64,000 nt of DNA from an uncultured Bacilli bacterium (GTDB taxonomy: Bacteria > Bacillota_I > Bacilli_A > RF39 > UBA660): NCBI GenBank assembly GCA_934101575.1, contig CAKORJ010000002.1, positions 124,001 to 188,000 on the forward strand, written 5' to 3'. The notes under the pieces were generated by a model. That model did no database searches and was not told the DNA's origin. It saw nothing but the letters and a program-made list of their open reading frames with translations. The position numbers and the translations under genes were made by a program. Position 1 is the stretch's first letter. Every line of letters starts with the position of its first letter. This document shows positions 1-7,745 of the stretch, in pieces.

Positions 1-864
1 TTTTTTTACTCCGATTTGTTCTACTAAGTCTGTTGTTTCTCTTATTCCTGCGGTATCTATTAGGTTTAGTTCTATTCCTTCTAGTTGAAAGGTTGCTTCG
101 ACTATATCTCGCGTTGTTCCTGGTATATTTGTTACTATAGCTTTGTCTTGTTCTATTAGTTTATTTAGTATACTGCTTTTTCCTACATTAGGTCTTCCTA
201 CTATTGCTATATTTATTCCGTTTGTTATTAATTTACTATTTTGTGAATTTTCTATTATTTGATTTAATTCTTTTTCGATGTTATTTATTTCTTGCTTTAT
301 TTTTTGATTTGTCATTTCTTCAATATCTTGATATTCTGGGTAATCTATGTTAACTTCTATGTTACTTATTATTTGAACTAGTTTCTCTCTTAGTTTTTTG
401 ATTTTGTTGGTAGTTGTACCGGTTAGGTTATTTATTACTATTTGTCTTGCTTTCTCTGTTTTTGCGTTTATTAAGTCGTTTACTGCTTGAGATTTTGTTA
501 AATCTATTCTTCCATTTAAAAATGCTCTTTTTGTGAATTCTCCTGGTTCTGCTAATCTTATTCCTTGATCTAGTATCATTTCTAAAACTTTTTTTGTAGT
601 TGCTACACCACCATGACAATTTATTTCTACTGTATCTTCGGTTGTAAATGTTTTTGGTGCTTTCATTACTGTTATTAATACTTCATCTATTATATTTTTA
701 TTTTCTATTATGTAACCATAGCTTACTGTATGAGTTTGTTTTTCTTTTAGGTTTATATTTGTTATGTTATTTACTTTTTCTATTGCTTCTTTTCCACTTA
801 CTCTAATTATGGAGATGGCTCCTAGTCCTAAAGTTGTTGATATTGCTGTTATTGTATCGTTCAT
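1..864 (-). CDS. mnmE: tRNA uridine-5-carboxymethylaminomethyl GTPase MnmE, N-terminal 288 residues (cut by window edge)
   Basis: MnmE is a GTPase that works with MnmG to modify U34 in the anticodon of several tRNAs. The reverse-strand frame opens with MNDTITAISTTLGLGAISII, the family's typical N-terminus, preceded by an AGGAGGA ribosome site. It reaches the window edge without a stop, so about the last third of the usual ~450 residues is missing. The Walker A (GRPNVGKSS) and switch (DTAGIRE) motifs of the G domain are visible in the last third of what is present. It leads a leftward run with khpB, yidC, rnpA and rpmH upstream of it, the standard oriC-left operon of Bacilli. In relatives mnmG, rsmG, noc and parAB follow; they would lie beyond position 1. 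Confidence 0.95.
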   Translation of the reverse strand, partial: MNDTITAISTTLGLGAISIIRVSGKEAIEKVNNITNINLKEKQTHTVSYGYIIENKNIIDEVLITVMKAPKTFTTEDTVEINCHGGVATTKKVLEMILDQGIRLAEPGEFTKRAFLNGRIDLTKSQAVNDLINAKTEKARQIVINNLTGTTTNKIKKLREKLVQIISNIEVNIDYPEYQDIEEMTNQKIKQEINNIEKELNQIIENSQNSKLITNGINIAIVGRPNVGKSSILNKLIEQDKAIVTNIPGTTRDIVEATFQLEGIELNLIDTAGIRETTDLVEQIGVKK

Positions 865-920
865 AGTTCCTCCTTTTTTTGTGTATTATAGCATATTTTT
901 TCCAATAAAAAAAGACTGAT

Positions 921-1529
921 TTAGTCTTCTTTTGGTTTTATTACTACATGCCTATTTGGTTCTTCACCTTCAGATTCTGTTATTACATCTTTTGAATTTG
1001 TTAATACATTGTGAATTATTCTTCTTTCGTATGAATTCATTGGTTCTAGATGCGCTTCTACTTTTGTTTTTGCTACCTCTTTTGCTGTATATTTTGCTGT
1101 TTTTTCTAATCTTACTTTTCTTTGTGCTTTATAATCATTTACATCTATTAAAAACCTGTAATATGTATTTAATTCAGTGTTTAACATTTGTCTTGTTATA
1201 TTTTGTAATGCTTCTATTGTTCTACCATTTTTTCCTATTAGTATTGATACATCTGGTGCGACTATATTAAATGTTGGAACTTCTTCTCTTGTTTTTGTTT
1301 CTATTACTGCATTTATTCCCATGTTTTTTACTATTTTTTGTAAATAATTCTTTATTTCTTGATTCAACTCTTCTTTTGTTATTGCTTCTACTTCTATTTT
1401 TTTACCAAATAGGGATTTTTTGATTTCTTTTTCTACTATTACTAGTTCATCTTCTTTAGCGTTTAAGTTTTCTGTTGCGTTTATTATTGCTTCTTCTTTT
1501 GTTTTTCCTTGGAATGTTTGTTTATTCAT
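921..1529 (-). CDS. khpB: RNA-binding protein KhpB (Jag/EloR), Jag-N, KH and R3H domains
   Basis: KhpB is a cytoplasmic RNA-binding protein linked to cell elongation and division in Firmicutes. I start at the ATG at 1529 (MNKQTFQGKTKEEAI), because a GGAGG site lies just upstream; a longer reading frame begins earlier but its extra residues (MHYKGGKN) look like translated leader. Residues 1-50 match the Jag-N domain. A KH domain with the GKNG loop lies near residues 75-135, and an R3H domain (SYERRIIHNVL) near 165-195. The start overlaps the end of yidC by 8 nt, suggesting translational coupling. Pairing with yidC just before rnpA is conserved in Firmicutes. Confidence 0.93.
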   Translation of the reverse strand: MNKQTFQGKTKEEAIINATENLNAKEDELVIVEKEIKKSLFGKKIEVEAITKEELNQEIKNYLQKIVKNMGINAVIETKTREEVPTFNIVAPDVSILIGKNGRTIEALQNITRQMLNTELNTYYRFLIDVNDYKAQRKVRLEKTAKYTAKEVAKTKVEAHLEPMNSYERRIIHNVLTNSKDVITESEGEEPNRHVVIKPKED

Positions 1530-2451
1530 GTTTTTTCCTCCTTTGTAATGCAAAGTTTTGGAGTATTGTGAACAATGATGATGTTATCCAGTAAAATGCT
1601 ATAGCTGTTGGTAATGTAAATGACATAAAACCTATAAATACTGTCATTATATTAGTCATCATTTTTTGTTGTTTTGCCATTTGTTCATTGCCTGCCATGG
1701 ATGGATTTAATTTATATGATAGGTATGTTACTATTATCAAGATTATACATATAAATATGTAATACCAATCTCCGGTTGCCATTGCTGCGGATGGAGTTGT
1801 TCCCATGTTTAACCCGATGAATTGTTCTTCAAAGATTGCTGGAACTCTATTTATTGCTTCCCAAAAGGCTAGTAATATAGGTAACTGAATAAATGCAAAT
1901 AAACATCCTGATAATGGTTTTATTTCATATTTTTTATATACCGTCATCATTTCTTGACCTTTTTTTGTCATTGACTCATTGTCTGTTTTGCCTTCATATT
2001 TTTTTTCTATTCTTTGAATTTCTGGTTGAGCTTTTTTCATATTTTCTGATTGTAATAGTGTTTTTCTGGTCAGTGGGAATAGTGCAAATCTAATTATTAA
2101 TGTTATTATTATTATTGATAATGCTGTTGATCCTACTAATGTCCCGATTTTTATTATTGCGAAGGCTAATGGTCTTACAAAGAATGAATTCCATAATCCT
2201 TCATAGTCTCCTTTTATTTTCATCTTATTACAATCTGGTAGTTTTTTTATATCTACCTTATTTTGTTCATATAACTTTTGTGTTTTTTCATCTGTTGGCT
2301 TACATATTATATTTTCTGTTATTGTTTGACCTGTTTCTTCATTTTTTACTATTTTGCCATCTTTATCTTTTAGTGTTTGAGTACATCCTGTTAAAGTTAT
2401 TAACAGTAATATTACTATTAATACTTTAAATATTTTTGTTTTTTGTTTCAT
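1522..2451 (-). CDS. yidC: membrane protein insertase YidC (SpoIIIJ/OxaA type)
   Basis: YidC inserts proteins into the membrane, alone or with SecYEG. The 309-residue length fits the short Gram-positive form. The N-terminus is a lipoprotein signal peptide with lipobox LTGC near residue 23. The conserved insertase core follows, with about five membrane segments (for example SIIIITLIIRFALFPLTRKT, where the Arg is the conserved groove residue) and a coiled charged loop (KKAQPEIQRIEKKYEGK). The end is basic (LQRRKKHE). An AAAAGGAG site precedes the ATG. It overlaps rnpA by 26 nt and khpB by 8 nt, so the three genes are one transcription unit. In spore formers this locus often corresponds to spoIIIJ. 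Confidence 0.95.
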   Translation of the reverse strand: MKQKTKIFKVLIVILLLITLTGCTQTLKDKDGKIVKNEETGQTITENIICKPTDEKTQKLYEQNKVDIKKLPDCNKMKIKGDYEGLWNSFFVRPLAFAIIKIGTLVGSTALSIIIITLIIRFALFPLTRKTLLQSENMKKAQPEIQRIEKKYEGKTDNESMTKKGQEMMTVYKKYEIKPLSGCLFAFIQLPILLAFWEAINRVPAIFEEQFIGLNMGTTPSAAMATGDWYYIFICIILIIVTYLSYKLNPSMAGNEQMAKQQKMMTNIMTVFIGFMSFTLPTAIAFYWITSSLFTILQNFALQRRKKHE

Positions 2452-2785
2452 TTTTTTCTCCTTTTATTTTATTAAAAAGATATATCAACTCTTTTTCTAA
2501 TTCTTTATATGTTAATTCTAATGTGTTTTTTTTGGCTATGATTATGTAGGTTGTACTTTTTTCATAAATTGTTTCATTTTTATCGATTATGTCTTTTATT
2601 CTTCTTTTTAATTTATTTCTAGTAACGGCATTTCCTATGTGTTTTGTGAATGTGATTCCGAATTTTGTTTTTTCTTCTTTATTCTTTTCTTTATTAATAA
2701 TGAAATATTTTGATGCTTTTCCTTGTCTTTTTTTGATTATTCTATTAAAATCATCGGATTTTTTTACTATATTTTGTTTTTTCAT
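2426..2785 (-). CDS. rnpA: ribonuclease P protein component
   Basis: RnpA is the protein cofactor of RNase P, which matures tRNA 5' ends. I start at the ATG at 2785 (MKKQNIVKKSDDF) with a GGAGG site 5 nt upstream, giving 119 residues, the normal size. The signature helix GNAVTRNKLKRRIKD is intact near residues 58-72. It sits between rpmH and yidC as in nearly all bacteria. The C-terminal tail is Lys/Asn rich. Confidence 0.93.
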   Translation of the reverse strand: MKKQNIVKKSDDFNRIIKKRQGKASKYFIINKEKNKEEKTKFGITFTKHIGNAVTRNKLKRRIKDIIDKNETIYEKSTTYIIIAKKNTLELTYKELEKELIYLFNKIKGEKNETKNKNI

Positions 2786-2804
2786 AGTTACCTCCATAAT
2801 CAAA

Positions 2805-2825
2805 AATCCACTTTTTTAGTGGATT
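2805..2825 (-). terminator. hairpin between rpmH and rnpA (leaky terminator)
   Basis: AATCCACT (2805-2812) and AGTGGATT (2818-2825) form an 8-bp stem with a 5-nt loop. Read leftward it is followed by a short T run. It sits just after the rpmH stop, so it probably dampens read-through from the abundant rpmH transcript into rnpA. Confidence 0.6.
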
Positions 2826-2826
2826 A

Positions 2827-2952
2827 TTATTTTGATAATCTTTTTCTACCTTTTCTTCTTCTTGAGTTAACGATACCAGATTTCATACGAGAGAAGAAAC
2901 CATGTTTTTTCTTCATTCTTCTATTATTTGGTTGAAAAGTTCCTTTTTTCAC
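2827..2952 (-). CDS. rpmH: 50S ribosomal protein L34
   Basis: This 41-residue very basic protein starts with GTG at 2952 after a GGAGG site. It opens MKKGTFQPNNRR and ends GRKRLSK, matching L34 (usual length 44-45). It is the first leftward gene after the origin, as in most bacteria. It is too short for standard ORF cut-offs but unmistakable from composition and position. Confidence 0.95.
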   Translation of the reverse strand: MKKGTFQPNNRRMKKKHGFFSRMKSGIVNSRRRKGRKRLSK

Positions 2953-3272
2953 GATGTGCACCTCCAATCAATTTGTCGCTATTATTGTATATGAAAAAGA
3001 GGATGTTTGTCAATATTTTTTGAGTTATTAACTAAATTAACGTTAATTAACATTTTTAAATTTAACAATTGTTAATGTTGTTAACAATTTTTTTCTTGAA
3101 ATTTGTTAAAAATTAATTTATAGTATGTAATCAAAGAGAAAAGACTGTTAATAAGTATGTTAATAACTCTGTTAATATGTTGTTGATAACTATTTTTACT
3201 TTTCAAAATTTAAAAATTGTATTACAATTATTGTTAAGTTGTATATACTTTAATTAGTGGGGAGATGGTATT
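2953..3272. other. oriC, left part (rpmH-dnaA intergenic region)
   Basis: This 320-bp AT-rich gap between divergent rpmH and dnaA is the standard origin position. It holds several short palindromes (AATTAACGTTAATT 3035-3048, AACAATTGTT 3064-3073, TTGTTAACAA 3078-3087), then a run of four DnaA-box-like nonamers (3146-3189), then an almost pure A/T stretch (3190-3235) that could be the unwinding element. No RNA gene or ORF was seen in it. The dnaA promoter must also lie here; TATACT at 3244-3249 is a candidate -10. Functional assignment is from position and composition. Confidence 0.85.
3146..3189 (-). promoter_or_regulatory. four tandem DnaA-box-like nonamers
   Basis: TGTTAATAA at 3146 and 3158, TGTTAATAT at 3170 and TGTTGATAA at 3181 share one orientation, with starts 12, 12 and 11 bp apart. 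On the other strand they read TTATTAACA or TTATCAACA, against the common consensus TTATCCACA. Regular one-turn spacing in one orientation is what a DnaA filament nucleation array would look like. Assignment as DnaA boxes is inference. Confidence 0.65.
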
Positions 3273-4649
3273 ATGGATAACAATTCATTATGGCAAAAAG
3301 TTTTAGAAAATATCAATAATATTGTTGATCCAATGGCTTACCAATCTTGGTTTATGTCTATTGATTTTATTGGGATTGATAAGAACAGTGTTCGATTGGT
3401 TGTACCTATTTTATGGTATAAAACTCATATTGATTATAATTATCGGGATATAATTTTAAATAGTTTTAATAAGTTTTTAACAGAACCTGTTGACAACATT
3501 ATATATATATTGCAAGAAAATCTTGCGGATGTTTTAGAAAGTGATAAAGAAAAGGAAGTTTTTAACAATACTGTTAATGAAAAGAGAGACTTCATTGAAA
3601 CTCATGTTTCAAACCTTAATAAAAATTATACTTTTGAAAGTTTTGTAGTTGGTGAATCAAATAAATTTGCTCAGGCTGCTGCTCTTGCTGTTGCGGAAAA
3701 CCCTGGAACTATGTATAATCCTTTGTTTATTTATGGTAATAGTGGTCTTGGCAAGACTCATTTGATGCATGCTATTGGTAATTATATTGAAAAAAAGTAT
3801 AATAAACGTGTTCTTTATGTTACTAGTGATGATTTTATGAATGATTTTACTGGCCTTGCGAGAAAAAGTAACAATGTTAATAATTTAGATTATGTGGAAT
3901 TCTTTAAAAATAAATATAGGAATGTTGATGTTCTTCTTATTGATGATATTCAGTTTTTAGGAGGGGCTGAAAAAACACAACAAGAATTTTTTCATACTTT
4001 TAATAATTTATATAATGATAGTAAACAAATTATTGTTTCTTCGGATAGATCTCCAGAAGATTTGAAAGTTTTAGAAGATAGACTTAGAACTAGATTTGCA
4101 TGGGGACTTCAAGTTGATATTAGTCCTCCGGATTATGCACTTAAGATGGCTATTATTAGAAAGAAGCTTAAAGGTGAGGATATTAATATTAATGAAGAGG
4201 TTATTTCTTATATTGCTTCTAATATAGGAAATGATGTCAGACAGCTTGAAGGTTCGATTACAAGACTTGTTGCTTATTCTGCTATTATGTGTGTTACTGA
4301 TATTACTTTAGATTTTGCTATGGAGGCTCTTAGAGATTTTACTAAAAAAGATGCTGTTACTGATCAGAATAATATTAGAAGAATACAAAAAAGTGTGGCT
4401 AATTTTTATAATATATCTTTTGAAGATATGAAATCTAAAAAACGGACACCTAATCTTGCTATTCCTAGACAAGTCGCTATGTATTTATGTAGAAAACTTA
4501 CTGATGAGTCATTTGAAAGAATTGGTATTGAATTTTCTGGCAAAAATCATGCTACTGTTATTCATGCATGTAATAAAATAGAACGTGAAATGAAAATAAA
4601 TAAAGATTTGAACAATGCAATTAATAATATTGAAAAGCAATTAACATAA
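3273..4649 (+). CDS. dnaA: chromosomal replication initiator protein DnaA
   Basis: DnaA is the AAA+ initiator that binds and melts oriC. The 458-residue protein starts at ATG 3273 after GGGGAG. Domain I is near residues 1-80; the AAA+ core contains Walker A (GNSGLGKTH) and Walker B (LLIDDIQFL), and sensor/arginine-finger segments follow. Domain IV carries the signature helix at about residues 421-432, reading FSGKNHATVIHA, where most relatives have FGGRDHTTVIHA. By eye, N425 and A427 replace the Asp and Thr that contact DNA bases in E. coli (D433, T435). That parallels the unusual box sequence nearby. It is followed by a second origin-like gap and dnaN. Confidence 0.98.
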   Translation: MDNNSLWQKVLENINNIVDPMAYQSWFMSIDFIGIDKNSVRLVVPILWYKTHIDYNYRDIILNSFNKFLTEPVDNIIYILQENLADVLESDKEKEVFNNTVNEKRDFIETHVSNLNKNYTFESFVVGESNKFAQAAALAVAENPGTMYNPLFIYGNSGLGKTHLMHAIGNYIEKKYNKRVLYVTSDDFMNDFTGLARKSNNVNNLDYVEFFKNKYRNVDVLLIDDIQFLGGAEKTQQEFFHTFNNLYNDSKQIIVSSDRSPEDLKVLEDRLRTRFAWGLQVDISPPDYALKMAIIRKKLKGEDININEEVISYIASNIGNDVRQLEGSITRLVAYSAIMCVTDITLDFAMEALRDFTKKDAVTDQNNIRRIQKSVANFYNISFEDMKSKKRTPNLAIPRQVAMYLCRKLTDESFERIGIEFSGKNHATVIHACNKIEREMKINKDLNNAINNIEKQLT

Positions 4650-4789
4650 AATTGTTAAAGTTGTTAAAGTTTATTAACAATAATTTGTGATGTTATCTGT
4701 TGATATTAAAGGATGAAATGAGTTATTAACAATATTAACAGTAATAATAAAATTAATAAATAATATAAAAAAGAAAGAAGGTTTTATAT
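4650..4789. other. oriC, right part (dnaA-dnaN intergenic region)
   Basis: A 140-bp AT-rich gap with more nonamers of the same type: TTATTAACA at 4671 and 4723, ATATTAACA at 4732 and TGTTGATAT at 4698. Box clusters on both sides of dnaA resemble the bipartite B. subtilis origin. It also contains the dnaN ribosome site (GAAAGAAGG). Confidence 0.6.
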
Positions 4790-5908
4790 ATGAAATTAAA
4801 AATTAAAAGAGTTGTTTTACTAGAGGCACTTAATAATGTTGCAAAGGCTATATCTACTAAAAATATTATACCTATACTTTCAGGTATTAAGTTTGAACTT
4901 CATAGAGATAGGTTAGTGATTACTGCTTCAGATAATGATATTACTATTCAAACTGTTATTGAGAAGGGTGATAATTTAATTATAGAAAATACAGGTAATA
5001 TTGTTATAAAAGGAAAATATATACTTGATATTATAAGAAAGTTAGATTCAGAGTTTATTAATATTGAAATTATTGATGATCATAAGATAATGATATTTAC
5101 TGAAAATAGTGAATTTAATTTAAATGGTATTGAGGCTAGAGAATATCCTGATATTGATTTAACTTTATCTCCTGATTTTGTTAATATGAGTATTAATGAT
5201 TTTAAATCTATGATTTTACAAACTAATTATGCTTGTTCTTTGGATGAAGCTAGAGTAGTGTTAACAGGAGTTAATATTAAAATAAATGATGATAATTTAG
5301 AATGTAGTGCTACTGACTCTTATAGACTTGCTCTTAGAAAAGAGAAATTAACAAGTACTGTTAAAAATAGTGCTGATATTATTGTACCTAGTAAAAATTT
5401 AAATGAACTTTTAAAACTTTTGTCTTCTGGTGATGATGGTGAAATTGAGATGCATTTATTTAGTAATAAGATTATATTTAAATTTGGAAATATTTTATTT
5501 CAATCTAGACTTATAAGTGGTACTTATCCAAATACTAAGAATTTAATTCCTAGTGATTCAATTTTTGATCTTTCAATTGATTGTAATGAATTTTATAATA
5601 TGGTTGATAGAGCTAGTATTTTGAATAATGATACTGATAATAATATAATTACTTTAGAAATTAAGAATAATTTACTTAAGATTACTTCTATGTCTTTAGA
5701 AATAGGTAAGGTTGAGGAAAAAATGAATATTTCTTGTGATAATGATATTAAGATTTCGTTTAGTGCTAAATATATGATGGATGCTCTTCGTACTATTAAA
5801 TCTAAAAATGTTATTCTTACTTTTGTTGGGGAAATTAAACCTATTTTGCTTAAAAATGATGATAGTAATAATTTAGTATGTTTAATTTTACCTATAAGAA
5901 CTTATTAA
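4790..5908 (+). CDS. dnaN: DNA polymerase III beta sliding clamp
   Basis: The clamp encircles DNA and tethers polymerase III. The 372 residues span the usual three-domain length. The start (MKLKIKRVVLLEALNNVAKAI) and the end (LVCLILPIRTY) match the family; the terminal LPIRTY is the diagnostic clamp ending (LPxRxx). It lies directly after dnaA. A strong terminator follows, separating it from the comK-like gene. Confidence 0.97.
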   Translation: MKLKIKRVVLLEALNNVAKAISTKNIIPILSGIKFELHRDRLVITASDNDITIQTVIEKGDNLIIENTGNIVIKGKYILDIIRKLDSEFINIEIIDDHKIMIFTENSEFNLNGIEAREYPDIDLTLSPDFVNMSINDFKSMILQTNYACSLDEARVVLTGVNIKINDDNLECSATDSYRLALRKEKLTSTVKNSADIIVPSKNLNELLKLLSSGDDGEIEMHLFSNKIIFKFGNILFQSRLISGTYPNTKNLIPSDSIFDLSIDCNEFYNMVDRASILNNDTDNNIITLEIKNNLLKITSMSLEIGKVEEKMNISCDNDIKISFSAKYMMDALRTIKSKNVILTFVGEIKPILLKNDDSNNLVCLILPIRTY

Positions 5909-5932
5909 CATTTATTGTTAGTAAGTTTTTTT
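5899..5932 (+). terminator. rho-independent terminator of dnaA-dnaN
   Basis: AACTTATTAACA (5899-5910) pairs with TGTTAGTAAGTT (5916-5927), followed by a T run. The stem overlaps the dnaN stop codon. Confidence 0.75.
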
Positions 5933-5990
5933 ATTAGCTAGAAATAGTTAATAATTTTTTTATTTGATTTAAACGACAAATTTCTGTTTT

Positions 5991-6041
5991 TTTCGACACT
6001 CTGAGGTGTTATTTTAGAAATTGCAATACTTTTTATTGCAA
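5991..6041 (+). promoter_or_regulatory. candidate Spo0A box and 8-bp inverted repeat upstream of comK
   Basis: TTCGACA (about 5991-5997) is the reverse complement of TGTCGAA, the consensus Spo0A (0A) box. Further down, TTGCAATA (6021-6028) and TATTGCAA (6034-6041) form a perfect inverted repeat with a CTTTT spacer, 13 nt before the ribosome site. It could be an operator or an RNA hairpin. Known: B. subtilis Spo0A acts at the comK promoter. The assignment here is inference. Confidence 0.4.
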
Positions 6042-6069
6042 AATTTGTTGTTTGGAGGGGGTGAGTGTT

Positions 6070-6525
6070 TTGAAATATGAGATTAATGATGAAACTCTTG
6101 CTATTATTTCTTTTGATGATGATAAGACTAGAATAATTGAAGAAGAAGATGATTATATTGTTAATGAAATGCCATATTCGATAATGGAAAATTCTTGTAA
6201 ATATTTCGGTAGTAGTTTTGAAGGACGTGTTTTGGGTTCAAAAGATATTTTAGGAAGTATTTATAAGGCACCTATTATTGTGGAAGAAAGTAAAGATTTA
6301 ATATTTTTTCCTACGGAGGCTTTAAATTCTTCTAGTGTTTCTTGGATTTCTTATAAGAAGATTAAAAATGTTGAAAAATATGGTAAAAAATCAAGAATAA
6401 TCTTTAATAATGATGAATCTGTTGTAATTAATTGTCCTTATTTTTCTATAAAAAATCAGATATTTAGATGTAATATGTTAGAGACTATTTCTAAAAATAG
6501 AAAGAGTAGCAAAAAAAACGATTAA
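6070..6525 (+). CDS. comK: ComK-family competence transcription factor
   Basis: ComK is the DNA-binding master activator of DNA-uptake genes in B. subtilis. I start at TTG 6070 (MKYEINDETLAI), because a GGGGGTGA site ends 5 nt before it; longer starts translate the ribosome site. That gives 151 residues, shorter than B. subtilis ComK (192). The family core is clear: SCKYFGSSFEGR, then KAPIIV, then FFPT...SVSWISYKKIKN (ComK: SCRFFGSSYAGR, KPPIMV, FLFPT...CGWISH), and NQIFRCNML near the end. The C-terminal regulatory tail recognised by MecA/ClpC in B. subtilis seems mostly absent. It sits between dnaN and recF where relatives have the S4-domain gene yaaA. A terminator closes it. Confidence 0.85.
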   Translation: MKYEINDETLAIISFDDDKTRIIEEEDDYIVNEMPYSIMENSCKYFGSSFEGRVLGSKDILGSIYKAPIIVEESKDLIFFPTEALNSSSVSWISYKKIKNVEKYGKKSRIIFNNDESVVINCPYFSIKNQIFRCNMLETISKNRKSSKKND

Positions 6526-6546
6526 TATTCAAAAATCGTTTTTTTT
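6513..6546 (+). terminator. rho-independent terminator of comK
   Basis: AAAAAACGAT (6513-6522) pairs with ATCGTTTTTT (from 6535), with a T run. It overlaps the last comK codons. A second short inverted repeat (AGTAC CGGA GTACT, 6577-6590) lies in the gap before recF and has no assigned role. Confidence 0.7.
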
Positions 6547-6641
6547 AGGGCTTTTTTGTGATATACTATATGAGTAAGTACCGGAGTACTGGTTTTGGGA
6601 GTTGATGCGAATTTGAGGAGATTTTTGTTTAATTTTTAAAT

Positions 6642-7745
6642 ATGTATATTAAAAGTGTAGAAATTACCAACTTTAGAAATATTGATAAAATGGTATTAGA
6701 ATTTAATAAAAATGTTAATATTTTTATTGGTAAAAATGCACAAGGAAAAACTAGTATTTTAGAAAGTATCTATGTTTTAGCTTTTTCGAAGGGTTCAAAT
6801 GGCTTTTCTGATGATGAAATGGTAAAAAAAGATAAATTATTTTTTAAGATTAAAGGTTCTGTTAAAATTATTAATAGTTTAAAAAAACTAGAGGTTCTTT
6901 ATAGAACTGGTGAAAAAAGGTTAAAACTTAATAATTGTGAGGTAAAGCGAGTTTCTGATTATGTATCTAATATGAATATTATAATGTTCAGTCCGGATGA
7001 TTTGGATATTGTTAAGAAGGCTCCTCTTTGTAGAAGAAATTTTATTAATATTGAATTATGTCAGCTTTCTAATGATTATTTGAGGATTCTTAATGAATAT
7101 AATAAAATTTTGAAGATGAGGAATGAATATATTAGAAAAAATTATTCAAAAATTGATTATAATTATTTGGATATTATTACTCATAGTTTAGTTGATAGAG
7201 CTATTCTTGTTTATAAGTATAGAGATCAATATTTTGATGATATTAACAAGATTGTTGATAATGTTTTTTTTAAGATTTCAAAGATGAAAGGTCTTAAGAT
7301 TGTTTATAAGAAGAATGTTCCTGTTTTTGATAATAAGGATGATTTGTTTTCTTTTTATAAAAATTCTTATGATAGTGATATTGATAAGGGTTCTACTTTA
7401 TATGGCCCTCATAGGGATGATTTTGTTTTTATGCTTAATGATAGTGATTTGAAACTTTATGGTTCACAGGGAATGCAAAGAATGGCTGTTTTGTCTTTAA
7501 AGCTTAGTGAAATTGATATTTTTAAGGAAAGATGTGGTACTTATCCTATTGTTCTTTTAGATGATATTTTTAGTGAAATTGATATTGATAAAAGAAAAAA
7601 TTTACTTAGATTTATTAAGAGTAATATGCAGTTTATTATTACTACTACGGATATAAATAATATAAGTGAGAAGTTAATTAATAAAGCTAGTGTTTTTACT
7701 GTTGATAATGGATTAATAAAGAAAAGGAGAGACAGATATGAATGA
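6642..7745 (+). CDS. recF: DNA replication and repair protein RecF
   Basis: RecF is an SMC-like ATPase that loads RecA at gaps. The 367 residues match the family. It begins MYIKSVEITNFRNI, with Walker A GKNAQGKTS near residue 30. The signature region YGSQGMQRMAVLSLKL and Walker B VLLDDIFSEID lie near the C-terminus. The nearest good ribosome site (GAGGAG, 6615-6620) is about 21 nt from the ATG, with a four-codon TTG mini-ORF in between, so initiation may be re-initiation or weak. The end overlaps gyrB by 8 nt. Confidence 0.96.
   Translation: MYIKSVEITNFRNIDKMVLEFNKNVNIFIGKNAQGKTSILESIYVLAFSKGSNGFSDDEMVKKDKLFFKIKGSVKIINSLKKLEVLYRTGEKRLKLNNCEVKRVSDYVSNMNIIMFSPDDLDIVKKAPLCRRNFINIELCQLSNDYLRILNEYNKILKMRNEYIRKNYSKIDYNYLDIITHSLVDRAILVYKYRDQYFDDINKIVDNVFFKISKMKGLKIVYKKNVPVFDNKDDLFSFYKNSYDSDIDKGSTLYGPHRDDFVFMLNDSDLKLYGSQGMQRMAVLSLKLSEIDIFKERCGTYPIVLLDDIFSEIDIDKRKNLLRFIKSNMQFIITTTDINNISEKLINKASVFTVDNGLIKKRRDRYE

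Noticed and set aside
932..2935. Several Leu-rich rightward frames opposite khpB, yidC and rnpA
   Set aside because: Low-complexity shadows of AT-rich coding DNA on the other strand, without ribosome sites.
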